A DNA stretch of 39,173 bases from DASZGI01 sp035938995. Its GTDB lineage: Bacteria > Actinomycetota > Actinomycetes > Streptomycetales > Catenulisporaceae. The position numbers were made by a program, and so were the translations under genes. Each line of letters opens with the position of its first letter. The stretch's first letter is position 1. A model generated the notes under the pieces. The model worked only from the letters and a program-made list of their open reading frames with translations. It had not been told where the DNA came from and made no database searches. This document shows, one piece after another, positions 31,391 to 38,872 of the stretch. The stretch covers positions 1 to 39,173 of the forward strand of contig NZ_DASZGI010000113.1 of NCBI RefSeq assembly GCF_035938995.1, read 5' to 3'.

Positions 31391-33268
31391 TTACGGGTAG
31401 GCCACCACGTTCGCTGGCCCTCCGGTGGCGGCGTTCGCCGCGGGCCCGGTTCCGTTGATCACCGAGTCGATGCCGCCTGAGCCGGTCAGAAATACGGTGA
31501 GGGTGTCGTGGAACTGGACCGCCGGGTTGTCCGGGGCCTGGAACGCCATGGCGTTGTGGATGTCCACGCCCTGATCGAAGAAGGAGTAGCTGCCCATTCC
31601 GTAGCCCTGGAAGGACTTCACGTCGTTCGGGATGTAGAACGCCGGGTAGCCCTTCTGGGTCGGGCCGGCCATCCACGCGGCCTGGCTCGGCACTTCGTAC
31701 GGGTTCTCGTTCTGGAAGAAGATGACCGTGCCGTCCTGGCCGTTCCAGACGGTCTCGTACTTCTGGTAGTGCTCGACGGCCAGGCCGTAGGCGGTGACGT
31801 CGTCGCCGTTCACGATGACGCCGGTGTCGGCCGTGTCGGAGTTCCAGTTGCCGCCGCCCGCGCCGTGGTCAGCGCGCCAGGACCACAGGTCGTCGATGAT
31901 CGAGTGGTCGCTGTTGTCGATGAAGCCGGCGACCGTCGATCCGACCTCGGCGCCGCCGATCCGGAAGAAGACGTCGCTGACGGTGACCGGGTCGGCGGCC
32001 GCGTCGAATCCGTTGCTGTTGTGCCCGATCCGCAGCAGCACCGGCGAGGTGACCGGTCCGGCGTCGAAGATCAGACCGGAGATCGCCACGCCGTCGCCGA
32101 CGTTCGCGTCCATCGTGGTGTTGCCGTAGGCCGGGATCAAGGTCGCGAAGCCGAGGCCGACGATCTTCGTGTCGGGCCGCACGACGTGGATCGTGCGGGT
32201 GACGTTGTAGACCCCGGGAGTGAACAGCAGGTTCTCGCCGGCGGCCAGCGCCTTGTTGATCTGGTCGATCGTGGTGGACGGGTTGACCACGTCGAACGAG
32301 CTGAGTGGCAGCGAGGTGCCGGGGGTGTTCCCGGACGTCCAGGTCGGTCCGGAGGACTGCCACTGCGGTGAGGGCACGAACACCTGGTACTGGCCGCTCG
32401 AATCAAGGTATAGATACGGCGCTTCCTCGGTCACCGGGCACGTCCCCAGCGTGGTGTACGGCGCGGGACCGCCGTTGTGGCCCGAGTTGGCCGCGAAGCT
32501 CTGCGCGGGGGCTCCGGGGTCGCCGCAGAACACCTGGTTCCACACGCCGTTGGTCCAGCCGTCCAGGTTCGTGTTCCGGGTGATGTACTGCTGCTGCGAG
32601 CCGTTGATGACGGTGCTGCCGGTGAACTGCGAGTCGGCGATGAAGCCGCCGCTGGCGTAGTCCGGCGAGCCGTCGCAGTAGTCCATCAGGCTCACCTTGC
32701 CGTTGACGTTCACCCGGCGCAGCGGTGCGGCCTGCGAGGCGGCCCAGAACTCGGTGGCGGCGAAGCAGCCGCTGCCGCCGGCGACGTTGATCGTCAGGTT
32801 CGAGATCGAGCGCCAGAAGTTGTCGAGGGCGACGCAGTTGTTCGGGCCGAAGCACTGGTTGTACGTGTCGATCGAGCCGTTGATCACGACCTGGCCCGGG
32901 TTCTGGCCGAGGCCGGCGACGGCGGTGTAGTAGCCGACCTGGAAGATCAGAGGGTCGGCGGCCGAACCGTAGGTGCCCGGGGCGAAGTAGACCGCGTACC
33001 GCTGGGTGCCGAACTGGTTGGGGATCTGCTGGTTCGCGACGTCGTCGAGCGTGGTCTGGATCGAGCTCTGGGGCATGCTCGGATCGAACACGTAGACGTT
33101 CGGGCCGAGGACGCCGCCGGACGTACTCGGGGCGACGAGCGGCGGTGCGGACGCGCTGGCGCCGAGCGCCGGGCCGGAGACGAGCCCGAGGCCGACGACC
33201 ATGGACGCGATCAACGCAGCACGGCCGGCGCGGCTGACGCGGCCGGGGGTCCGGTGAGGTCTGATCAT
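31391..33268 (-). CDS. Secreted right-handed beta-helix protein
   Basis: A 625-residue exported protein. A twin-Arg-like or Sec signal peptide (RVSRAGRAALIASMVVGLGLVSGPALGA in outline, cleavage near residue 36) precedes two beta-helix segments. The first has FDPSMPQSSIQTTLDDV, YAVYFAPGTYGS and NFWRSISNLTINV; the second has LLFTPGVYNVTRTIHV, KIVGLGFATLIP and VSDVFFRIGGAEVG. This matches pectate-lyase/GH55-like architecture, so a polysaccharide-active enzyme is likely. Similar actinomycete proteins are, to my recollection, often labelled adenylyl cyclase; no cyclase motif is visible and I reject that. I chose the ATG at 33268 because the signal peptide begins there. LacI-type palindromes lie upstream. 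Confidence 0.72.
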   Translation of the reverse strand: MIRPHRTPGRVSRAGRAALIASMVVGLGLVSGPALGASASAPPLVAPSTSGGVLGPNVYVFDPSMPQSSIQTTLDDVANQQIPNQFGTQRYAVYFAPGTYGSAADPLIFQVGYYTAVAGLGQNPGQVVINGSIDTYNQCFGPNNCVALDNFWRSISNLTINVAGGSGCFAATEFWAASQAAPLRRVNVNGKVSLMDYCDGSPDYASGGFIADSQFTGSTVINGSQQQYITRNTNLDGWTNGVWNQVFCGDPGAPAQSFAANSGHNGGPAPYTTLGTCPVTEEAPYLYLDSSGQYQVFVPSPQWQSSGPTWTSGNTPGTSLPLSSFDVVNPSTTIDQINKALAAGENLLFTPGVYNVTRTIHVVRPDTKIVGLGFATLIPAYGNTTMDANVGDGVAISGLIFDAGPVTSPVLLRIGHNSNGFDAAADPVTVSDVFFRIGGAEVGSTVAGFIDNSDHSIIDDLWSWRADHGAGGGNWNSDTADTGVIVNGDDVTAYGLAVEHYQKYETVWNGQDGTVIFFQNENPYEVPSQAAWMAGPTQKGYPAFYIPNDVKSFQGYGMGSYSFFDQGVDIHNAMAFQAPDNPAVQFHDTLTVFLTGSGGIDSVINGTGPAANAATGGPANVVAYP

Positions 33269-33329
33269 GTACCGCCTTGCCCTTTCTCGAGGCGACACCG
33301 GAAACGCGAGCCGCCACCAGCGCTCGGGC

Positions 33330-33341
33330 GTAAACGTTTCC
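33330..33341. promoter_or_regulatory. LacI-type operator upstream of the beta-helix gene
   Basis: GTAAACGTTTCC has the core AAACGTTT, the form bound by many LacI/GalR-family sugar repressors. It lies 62 bases before the ATG at 33268, where it could overlap the promoter. No LacI-family gene is in the window. Confidence 0.55.
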
Positions 33342-33410
33342 GAATATCGGCGTCTTGACCAACGTGCAGGTGAACGGGACGGATTAGTGCTATTCACAGA
33401 AGAATGTGTA

Positions 33411-33452
33411 CTTCTCGGGAAGCGCACTTCTCGAGCGGAATGCGCGCTTCTC
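33411..33452. repeat. Three CTTCTC repeats in the beta-helix gene upstream region
   Basis: CTTCTC (GAGAAG on the gene's strand) occurs at 33411, 33427 and 33447, each preceded by a purine/pyrimidine run of the type GYRYRC. Between the first two, GAAG-CGCA-CTTC forms an inverted repeat (33418-33430). May bind an activator; not matched to a known site. Confidence 0.4.
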
Positions 33453-33502
33453 CGTGCGGTGTCGGCATCCGACCCGGCCCGCGCGGCGTGGGCGCGGGAG
33501 AA

Positions 33503-33518
33503 CGGAGAGCGCTCTCCG
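33503..33518. promoter_or_regulatory. 16-bp perfect palindrome of LacI/CebR type
   Basis: CGGAGAGCGCTCTCCG is a perfect palindrome and close to the GGGAGCGCTCCC operators of cellulose-utilisation regulators such as CebR and CelR (established knowledge). It is 235 bases upstream of the beta-helix gene, so it would be a distal site or serve an unrecognised transcript. The rest of 33269-33657 holds no convincing gene. Confidence 0.55.
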
Positions 33519-33561
33519 CGCGACAGTGAACACGTGCGTTACAGCGGTGTCAAGCGGATGT

Positions 33562-33583
33562 GGCGCCGCGCCGACGCGGCGCC
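33562..33583 (-). terminator. Hairpin after the 33658-34194 gene
   Basis: GGCGCCGCG (33562-33570) pairs with CGCGGCGCC (33575-33583), loop CCGA. It lies about 75 bases past the stop of the upstream minus-strand gene and insulates it from the beta-helix promoter region. Confidence 0.5.
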
Positions 33584-33657
33584 GGGGCCGACGCGGTCCA
33601 GAGAGACCTCACGGATGACCGGTCACTTTCCACGCGTCGCGATGACGATGCGGCCCG

Positions 33658-34194
33658 TCATGACTCGCCGCGGGCCCTGCGCTCGAACAGGTCGCGCCTG
33701 GCCTGCTCGTAGGGCGACAGATCGGTGACCGGCCTGAGCCCGAGCCACTCGAGCGGGAGATCCTGGGCCACGACGGCTATCCACGTGGTCCCGATCTGCC
33801 CGAAGCCCACCTCGACGCGGCCGCCCGACCACATCTCCACGGGCTGGCGGTCATCCCCGACCGGCAGGAAGATCTCGCGGGGCTGCTCGTCGACGCCCGC
33901 GACGCGATCAGTGCGCTCGGGCCCGTAATCGATCCCGGCACGCGCCAAGCCGTGCTGCAGCGCGCGCACGACCGCCGGCGTCCCCACCGGACCGCTGACG
34001 ACTTCGACGTGCGGCTGTTCGTACCCATACATCGGGCCGAACCGCAGATGCACCTTGTCCTCGCTTTGCGGGTGGAGCTTCCCGCTGCCGAAAGTGAGGC
34101 CGATCAGATAGCCCTGCCAGGGCCACGCGTCGTCGAGGCCGTAGACCGTCCAGTCGGTCGGCACGGGCGGAATCGGGAACTGCATCGGTGGCAT
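33658..34194 (-). CDS. Conserved-looking hypothetical protein
   Basis: A 178-residue soluble protein I do not recognise. It is rich in Trp, Tyr, Gly and Pro with alternating beta-like stretches: PTDWTVYGLDDAWPWQGYLIGLTFG, HLRFGPMYGYEQPHVEVVSG, AVVRALQHGLARAGIDYG, REIFLPVGDDRQPVEMWSGGRVEVGFGQ, and a charged C-terminal helix YEQARRDLFERRARG. No signal peptide or membrane segment. I chose the ATG at 34194, with GGAGG 9 bases upstream; the ATG at 34185 is possible. Coding is supported by the third-position GC pattern and the well-placed ribosome site. A 16-bp inverted repeat lies 89 bases upstream. Confidence 0.6.
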   Translation of the reverse strand: MPPMQFPIPPVPTDWTVYGLDDAWPWQGYLIGLTFGSGKLHPQSEDKVHLRFGPMYGYEQPHVEVVSGPVGTPAVVRALQHGLARAGIDYGPERTDRVAGVDEQPREIFLPVGDDRQPVEMWSGGRVEVGFGQIGTTWIAVVAQDLPLEWLGLRPVTDLSPYEQARRDLFERRARGES

Positions 34195-34282
34195 CGCCTT
34201 TCGCCTCCAGGGATAAGCAGCCGGGCCCCGTGCGTGGGGAGGATCGGGTCGGAACCGCGCGCAGTCGACAGGTGCTGACGGT

Positions 34283-34325
34283 AGATGCTGACGGACGGAC
34301 CGTAGCGTCCCGTCCGTCAGCATCT
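34283..34325. other. 16-bp inverted repeat between divergent hypothetical genes
   Basis: AGATGCTGACGGACGG (34283-34298) pairs perfectly with CCGTCCGTCAGCATCT (34310-34325), loop of 11 bases. A further TGCTGACGG sits at 34273-34281. It lies 88 bases from the minus gene's ATG and 63 bases from the plus gene's ATG, so it may be a shared operator or an RNA hairpin. Confidence 0.65.
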
Positions 34326-34388
34326 GCGCGTAGGGCGAAGCGAGGAGATTCGCGACAGATGCACAGCGACACGGGAGAAGGGGACGAG

Positions 34389-34685
34389 ATGTCGGCGACC
34401 GCTGCCGGAGCCGGGGCCGGAGCCGAGATCGGAGCACCCGACGCGCGCCGGCGCGCGTTGTTCGCGCTCTTACGCGCCGAGCTCGCCGCGGCCCAGGCCC
34501 GGGTGCTCGACGCCGGCTGCTCCCCGCGCGCGGTGTCCCGGCTGCTCGACGAGCGCATCAGTCTCCTGAGCGCAGACTGCCCGCTCGCGACCGAGCCGCG
34601 GACCGGCTCACCGCAGGGCCGCCACCCCGACGATGTCCAAGACCTCGGCGACGATCCGGTCGAGTGCGGCGGGATCGGCCAGTAG
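34389..34685 (+). CDS. Small hypothetical protein, tentative
   Basis: A 98-residue frame beginning MSATAAGAGAGAEIGAPDARR, with a helical middle (RALFALLRAELAAAQARVLDAGCSPRAVSRLLDERISLL in outline). AGAAGGGG gives a good ribosome site 5 bases before the ATG; a second in-frame ATG at 34359 has GAGGAG upstream. Its last 78 bases overlap the end of the convergent sigma-like gene, where it may be only a shadow. No family recognised. The helical core and ribosome site favour a real gene, but codon bias cannot exclude chance in such GC-rich DNA. Confidence 0.45.
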   Translation: MSATAAGAGAGAEIGAPDARRRALFALLRAELAAAQARVLDAGCSPRAVSRLLDERISLLSADCPLATEPRTGSPQGRHPDDVQDLGDDPVECGGIGQ

Positions 34686-35759
34686 CGCCGAGACCCGCTC
34701 CTCGTGGCCCGGTCCGTCGTGCGGTGGCCGGTCCAGACCCCAGGCCGGGCCTGCCTCGGCGAACACCCGCCGCATGACGTCGGCGACGCACGCGCGAGGG
34801 TCCTCCCCGTCCGCCAACCGCCGCTCGAGCTCGTCGACGGCCAGCGCGGCCAGTTGGTCGAGCCGAGACTCGTCGTGCTCGCGCGCCGTGACGAAACAGA
34901 GCACTGAGCCCTGGTCCGCCTGGTCGTCGGGTGACTGCGTTCCCGCATATACGGGGGCTCGCTTGTGCCCGAGTGGGCGCTCGACGTACTTGAGATGCCA
35001 GTCGGGCCGGGTCCGCATCGCTGCCAGCACCGTCTCGATGTCGCGCTCGACGGCGGCCGGGTTGCCGCAGGACCAGTCGCCCAGAGCGGCGGCGCGGCGC
35101 TGCGCCCACACATCGACCGGCCACAGTCCGGACCCCGCCGCCACCGGCACGCCCACCCAGTCCAGTACCGCCAGGGCAAGCTCGGTCAGCCACGGGTCGT
35201 CGCCGAGTGCGGTGCCGAGCCACTTAGGCACCCGTGGCCGCTGTGCCGCCCCGCGTCGCCCGCGTTCTCTGCGGTGGCCGTCCACGGTTGCGGCGGTCAG
35301 CCGGCTGGCAATCCACGCCTCGAGGTTGTGGATCGGAGCGTGCGCGTGGCGCAGCACGTAGTCGACGACCGCCGCGACATCGTCCTGGAACCGGTCGAGG
35401 CAGTCGGCCGAGAGCGAGCGCACCGAGCGGGCGCACACCGGATGGCCGCGGCCGAGCTCGATGCGCCGAGTCAGCTGCGCGAACACGATCGGCCAAGCGA
35501 GCGCGTACACATCGGCCGCCAGCGCGGGACGGCCGACCGGGTCGGCGGCGGTCCGCACGATCAGGCCCGCGCCCGCCAACTCGCGCAGCGCTACGGGCCG
35601 CCCCTTGCCGAACCGTTCGGGCTGCGCCTCAGTGTTCTGAGGCAGTGCTTCAATGTTCTGCGAAGGGGCGTGGACGTGCCCGGTCGGCGCAGACGCATCC
35701 GGCGGCGCCCGGCGCGATTCACGCCGCGGGTGGGGGTTGGGTTCGGGCTCGCTGGACAC
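34608..35759 (-). CDS. Sigma-factor-like hypothetical protein
   Basis: A 383-residue protein. The N-terminal 60 residues are Pro/Arg-rich with a small internal duplication (QNIEALPQNTEAQ). Residues about 75-185 resemble a sigma-70 region-2-like helical bundle: DCLDRFQDDVAAVVDYVLRHAHAPIHNLEAWIASRLTAATVDGHRRERG in outline, then QRPRVPKWL and DDPWLTELALAVLDWVGV. The C-terminal half is helical and acidic (DIETVLAAMRTRPDWHLKYVERPLG, AALAVDELERRLADGEDPRACVADVMRRVF in outline). I recall similar uncharacterised streptomycete proteins. Canonical promoter-recognition region 4 is not evident, so sigma activity is unproven. I chose the GTG at 35759 with GGAGGG upstream. Confidence 0.62.
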   Translation of the reverse strand: MSSEPEPNPHPRRESRRAPPDASAPTGHVHAPSQNIEALPQNTEAQPERFGKGRPVALRELAGAGLIVRTAADPVGRPALAADVYALAWPIVFAQLTRRIELGRGHPVCARSVRSLSADCLDRFQDDVAAVVDYVLRHAHAPIHNLEAWIASRLTAATVDGHRRERGRRGAAQRPRVPKWLGTALGDDPWLTELALAVLDWVGVPVAAGSGLWPVDVWAQRRAAALGDWSCGNPAAVERDIETVLAAMRTRPDWHLKYVERPLGHKRAPVYAGTQSPDDQADQGSVLCFVTAREHDESRLDQLAALAVDELERRLADGEDPRACVADVMRRVFAEAGPAWGLDRPPHDGPGHEERVSALLADPAALDRIVAEVLDIVGVAALR

Positions 35760-36032
35760 GCTTGACCCTCCGAAGGCTGATACACGTGCGGCGCGGTGGC
35801 GAAGCCCTGGGCGGCGGCGGGACGGTGCCAAGTCGTGCGCTAGGTGGCGGCGCGGCATCGGTCCCCGCTCCGCCGTCCCCCCAAGCTCCGGCGCGGCCCG
35901 ACGACGGCCGCCGGATCAGCTTTTCGCGCGGGCGGCGAGCGCACCGGCCAGACTGCGGCCAGAACTGGGCGGCACTGGCCACGCCGCGCACACCGCCTCG
36001 CCCGCCGGCGTTCGAGCTCGTCCATTCGGGCC

Positions 36033-36066
36033 TTTACTATGCACGCTTTTCGGCGTTATAGTGCAT
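36033..36066 (+). promoter_or_regulatory. Promoter with overlapping inverted repeat in a gene-poor stretch
   Basis: TTTACT (36033-36038), an 18-base spacer and TATAGT (36057-36062) form a good sigma-70-type promoter. ATGCAC (36039-36044) and GTGCAT (36061-36066) flank the spacer and -10, the same half-sites seen upstream of the DUF397 gene. It lies in the 616-base stretch 35760-36375 for which I see no convincing gene. The transcript would run through the hairpin at 36264-36298 to the micro-ORF at 36376. Confidence 0.55.
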
Positions 36067-36263
36067 TTGTGCCTTTGGTGCTCCGAAGCGCCCCTTCAGG
36101 CCCGCGCCACGGCGGATGGCGTGTTCACCGTGACCCTGACGGACAGGCAACAGGAGACGGCGCGATCACCGCGGACACCGGCACCACGCCATTTGTGCGA
36201 GTGAGCCTCGCGGCTGCGTGACAACAGTCGCATATGCCAGCACAACTTAGTCCTCCCTGCCCC

Positions 36264-36298
36264 GTTGCCTGTTTCCTCTTCGAGAGGAAACAGGCAAC
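36264..36298 (+). other. 15-bp stem hairpin upstream of the micro-ORF
   Basis: GTTGCCTGTTTCCTC (36264-36278) pairs perfectly with GAGGAAACAGGCAAC (36284-36298), loop TTCGA. It is 77 bases before the ATG at 36376 and about 200 bases after the predicted promoter. It may be an attenuator, a protected 5' structure, or the terminator of an unseen short transcript. ACTCCTATT follows rather than a U-tract. Confidence 0.7.
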
Positions 36299-36375
36299 TC
36301 CTATTGGTGACCCCTACACCTCGGCGAATCTGGTGATGACCGAACCAGCGTTCGAGGACAGAGGGGAGGGGCACC

Positions 36376-36435
36376 ATGGAATCCCACGGCATCGTCTGGG
36401 CACTGCTGCAGTTGCTGGCTCGCTTCTCCGGCTGA
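36376..36435 (+). CDS. 19-residue micro-ORF, candidate peptide
   Basis: A frame of 19 codons plus stop reading MESHGIVWALLQLLARFSG. It is preceded by AGAGGGGAGGGG at good spacing, one of the strongest ribosome sites in the window. Residues 6-17 form an amphipathic hydrophobic helix (IVWALLQLLARF). Promoter and hairpin lie upstream and a larger gene follows at 36725. It could be a signalling or toxic peptide, or a leader peptide controlling the downstream gene; chance cannot be excluded for so short a frame. No known family. Confidence 0.4.
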   Translation: MESHGIVWALLQLLARFSG

Positions 36436-36552
36436 ACGCATCTGTCCGTCAGGAATGTGATGACACCGCCGATGAGAGCAGAGCGCACACAGGCCGAGCC
36501 CGGCACCGCTCGGCCGCCCCGCCGGCCCACGGCGGGTTCTACGAGGAGGGGA

Positions 36553-36576
36553 GGGAGGGGCCCGGCGGCCCCTCCC
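36553..36576 (+). terminator. GC hairpin between micro-ORF and two-domain protein gene
   Basis: GGGAGGGGCC (36553-36562) pairs with GGCCCCTCCC (36567-36576), loop CGGC. It could terminate or attenuate transcription 118 bases after the micro-ORF stop. The rest of 36436-36724 shows no clear promoter. Confidence 0.5.
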
Positions 36577-36724
36577 CGTAGCCGCCCGGGTCCGGCGGCA
36601 GGCGCCGGCACGGCAAAGGCGCAAAAAAGTATGGACCCTGACTCGATCATGCCGTTTTCCGGATAACCGGTCCAGCCTCCCAGGGCCGAAGCTACGCTTG
36701 GAATCGACCGCCCGGGGAGGTTCC

Positions 36725-37783
36725 GTGAGGATAGGGCGTAGCGCAGGCATGCCTCAGAACGCCGAGAGAAACGTCAAAGAGGTGGAACGGCTGCTCATCG
36801 CCGAGTTCACCGATCTGCGCCGCGGCTGGGGGGTGTCCTCGAACGCGCTCGGCGAGCGGGTCGGGGCGAACCTCGCGCGCCTTGCGGGCATCCCCTCGGA
36901 CGCGGGCAACCAGGAAATCCGCCGCCGGATCCTAGCGCTGGTCGACCGGTTGCTGCGGGGCAGCTCCGAAGAGGACCGGCTGGTGGTCCGGGTGGCCCTG
37001 GGCATCGACCCGGAGGCGCGGCTGTCCCAGCTGACCGCGCGCACGCAGGAACTGGCGCGCCGGCTGCACTGCTCGGACCGCGGCGCCCGGCGCAAGATCG
37101 CCCGGGCGTTCACCCTGCTGGCCCAGGTCGGGGCGGCCGAACTGGGCGCCCCCTACGACCCCGAGGCGGACCCCGACGTCGGCTGGTACGTGCGGCGCTT
37201 CGAGGCGATCCTGCGGCTGGACCTGGACCGGCCGGAGGTGACCGAACAGCGCACCATCGTCGCCCGCTGGGACGGCCTGCGGCGGATCTCCGCCCGGTTC
37301 AGCGTGCCCAAGAACGGCGACAAGCGACTCGGACTATCCGGCCTCGAAGTGGAAACCCACTTCGGCGCACGGGTCAAGAACCGCGAGCAGCAGAGCGAAT
37401 CGCACTTCCGCTACGTCCTGGACCTGCCCGGCCCGCTCCAGCGGGATCAGGAGCACGAATACGAGATCGTATTCCGGCTCCCCGAAGGCTGGCCGATGAT
37501 CCCGCACTACGCCTTCGTGCCCCTCGTCACTTGTGAGTCGTTCCGCCTCCGGGTGCGCTTCGACCCGGCCTGCCCGCCTGCGGCCCTCTGGCGCCTGGAC
37601 GGCCTCGCGCAGCGGGCTCTCGACGGCAGGCTGACCCCCGGCGAGCCGCTCCACCTCGACGCGCACGGCGAGGCGACCCTCCGCTTCGACCGCCTCGAGC
37701 AAGGGTTCGCATACGGCATCGAATGGCTCCCCGCGCCGTGCAGCGACGCGGCGGACAACGAGAACAACTCCTCGGCCGCCTGA
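36725..37783 (+). CDS. Helical N-domain plus beta-sandwich protein of unknown function
   Basis: A 352-residue soluble protein. The N-terminal part (about 10-140) is helical, with SSNALGERVGANLARLAGIP, EIRRRILALVDRLL, DRLVVRVALGIDPEARLSQLTAR and LARRLHCSDRGARRKIARAFTLLAQ; the last resembles a helix-turn-helix. The C-terminal half (about 165-335) looks like an all-beta sandwich: GLRRISARFSVPK, FRYVLDLPGPLQRDQEHEYEIVF, WPMIPHYAFVPLVTCESFRLRVRFDP, and the end FAYGIEWLPAP. I recognise this layout from uncharacterised streptomycete proteins but know no function. I chose the GTG at 36725 behind GGGGAGG; an ATG at 36749 is possible. A sensing plus DNA- or protein-binding role is a guess. Confidence 0.68.
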   Translation: MRIGRSAGMPQNAERNVKEVERLLIAEFTDLRRGWGVSSNALGERVGANLARLAGIPSDAGNQEIRRRILALVDRLLRGSSEEDRLVVRVALGIDPEARLSQLTARTQELARRLHCSDRGARRKIARAFTLLAQVGAAELGAPYDPEADPDVGWYVRRFEAILRLDLDRPEVTEQRTIVARWDGLRRISARFSVPKNGDKRLGLSGLEVETHFGARVKNREQQSESHFRYVLDLPGPLQRDQEHEYEIVFRLPEGWPMIPHYAFVPLVTCESFRLRVRFDPACPPAALWRLDGLAQRALDGRLTPGEPLHLDAHGEATLRFDRLEQGFAYGIEWLPAPCSDAADNENNSSAA

Positions 37784-37863
37784 GCGCGGCGCTGCGCAAT
37801 CCGCCCGGCGACCAGCCCATCGTCGTACTCCCGACCGCCACGAGACCACGAGACCGGCTCGCC

Positions 37864-38775
37864 CTATTCGGCGGTGAGGATCAGCTTTTCGTGTGCCTGG
37901 CCGGCCTCGAGGAGGGCGTGCGCCTGGGCGGCGTCGCGCAGAGGTAGCAGCCGCTGGGCGCGCAGCCTGAGTTTGCCGGAGGCGAGCAGCGGCATGGTCT
38001 GGTCGAGTGCGTCAGGGGCGCGGTCCGGGGTCGGCGCGGAGAGCGCCACGCCGAAGTCGGCCGCGTGCTCGTCGGCGAGCGTGACCACTCGCGCAGGCCC
38101 GCCGGCGAGTTCGACGGCGTCGCCGAGCCCGCCCTTGCCTGCGGCGTCGAGAACGGCGTCGACCTTGCCGACGTGCGCGCGTACCTGCGAGAGGAGCGAG
38201 GTCCCGTAGCGCACGGGGATCGCCCCGAGCTGTCGCGCAAGCTGCTCGTCGCGCGCCGCGGCGGCGCTGATGACGGTAACGCCCTGGGACACGGCCAGTT
38301 GGGTGGCGATCAGGCCGACCGAGCCTCCGCCGCCGAGGACGAGCAGCGTCTCGCCCGGGGCGACCCGCAACTGTCGCAGGGTGCCGACGGCGGCTTCGGC
38401 CGAGGCCGGCAGCGCCGCGGCGTCAGCCCAGCTCACGCCAGCCGGCTTGGTGGTCCAGGCGGAGGCGAGGGCGTACTGGCCGTATCCGCCGAGCGCGGGC
38501 AGCTGGGATGCGACCTCCTCGCCGACCGCCACCCCGGTCACGCCCGGACCGAGGGCGTCGACCGTGCCCGCGGCCTCGAAGCCGAGTACCGCGGGAGAAG
38601 GCAGCGGGAAGACCTCCCGCAAGTCGCCGCGCCGGATCTTCAGGTCGGTCGGGCCGACCCCGGCGGCGCACACGCGAATCCTGATCTGGCCGTTTCCGGG
38701 CTCGGGCATGGCAACCTCGGACCACACGAACACCTCGGGCGGCCCGTACCCGGTGAGCACCGCTGCATGCGGCAT
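37864..38775 (-). CDS. Quinone oxidoreductase-like MDR-family dehydrogenase
   Basis: A 303-residue NADPH-dependent oxidoreductase of the zinc-free medium-chain family. GroES-like N-terminal part: AGVGPTDLKIRRGDLREVFPLP, VLGFEAAGTVDALGPGVTGVAVGEEV; nucleotide fold: LLVLGGGGSVGLIATQLAVSQGVTVI; C-terminal PLLASGKLRLRAQRLLPLRDAAQAHALLEAGQAHEKLIL. The catalytic zinc cysteines of alcohol dehydrogenases are absent. GGAGG lies 6 bases before the ATG. It diverges from the MarR gene 90 bases away and is a likely target of that regulator; electrophile or quinone detoxification is the usual role for such pairs (inference). Confidence 0.9.
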   Translation of the reverse strand: MPHAAVLTGYGPPEVFVWSEVAMPEPGNGQIRIRVCAAGVGPTDLKIRRGDLREVFPLPSPAVLGFEAAGTVDALGPGVTGVAVGEEVASQLPALGGYGQYALASAWTTKPAGVSWADAAALPASAEAAVGTLRQLRVAPGETLLVLGGGGSVGLIATQLAVSQGVTVISAAAARDEQLARQLGAIPVRYGTSLLSQVRAHVGKVDAVLDAAGKGGLGDAVELAGGPARVVTLADEHAADFGVALSAPTPDRAPDALDQTMPLLASGKLRLRAQRLLPLRDAAQAHALLEAGQAHEKLILTAE

Positions 38776-38860
38776 GGTTAACCTCCAGGTCCCGGCGGTC
38801 CGCGCGAGGTGATTTCGAAGCGCGGCGCGCCTCGACGGCGGCGATCAACAGAAACACTAG

Positions 38861-38872
38861 GTGACATGTCAC
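38861..38872. promoter_or_regulatory. Perfect 12-bp palindrome over the MarR start codon
   Basis: GTGACATGTCAC contains the MarR ATG (38866-38868). MarR proteins bind palindromes of this size and often repress themselves and a divergent gene, here the oxidoreductase starting at 38775. Binding here would block translation initiation region transcription directly. Confidence 0.6.

Noticed and set aside
31391..33268. Adenylyl cyclase as the function of the beta-helix protein
   Set aside because: There is a signal peptide and repeating beta-helix sequence, and none of the metal- or ATP-binding motifs of any cyclase class.
35844..36221. A 125-codon frame in the gene-poor region
   Set aside because: Basic low-complexity sequence, no ribosome site, and it runs through the promoter at 36033-36062.
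36460..36666. A 68-codon frame after the micro-ORF with AGGA upstream
   Set aside because: Mostly Arg/Pro/Gly/Ala low complexity produced by the GC hairpin region; ribosome site weak. Left out as a gene.
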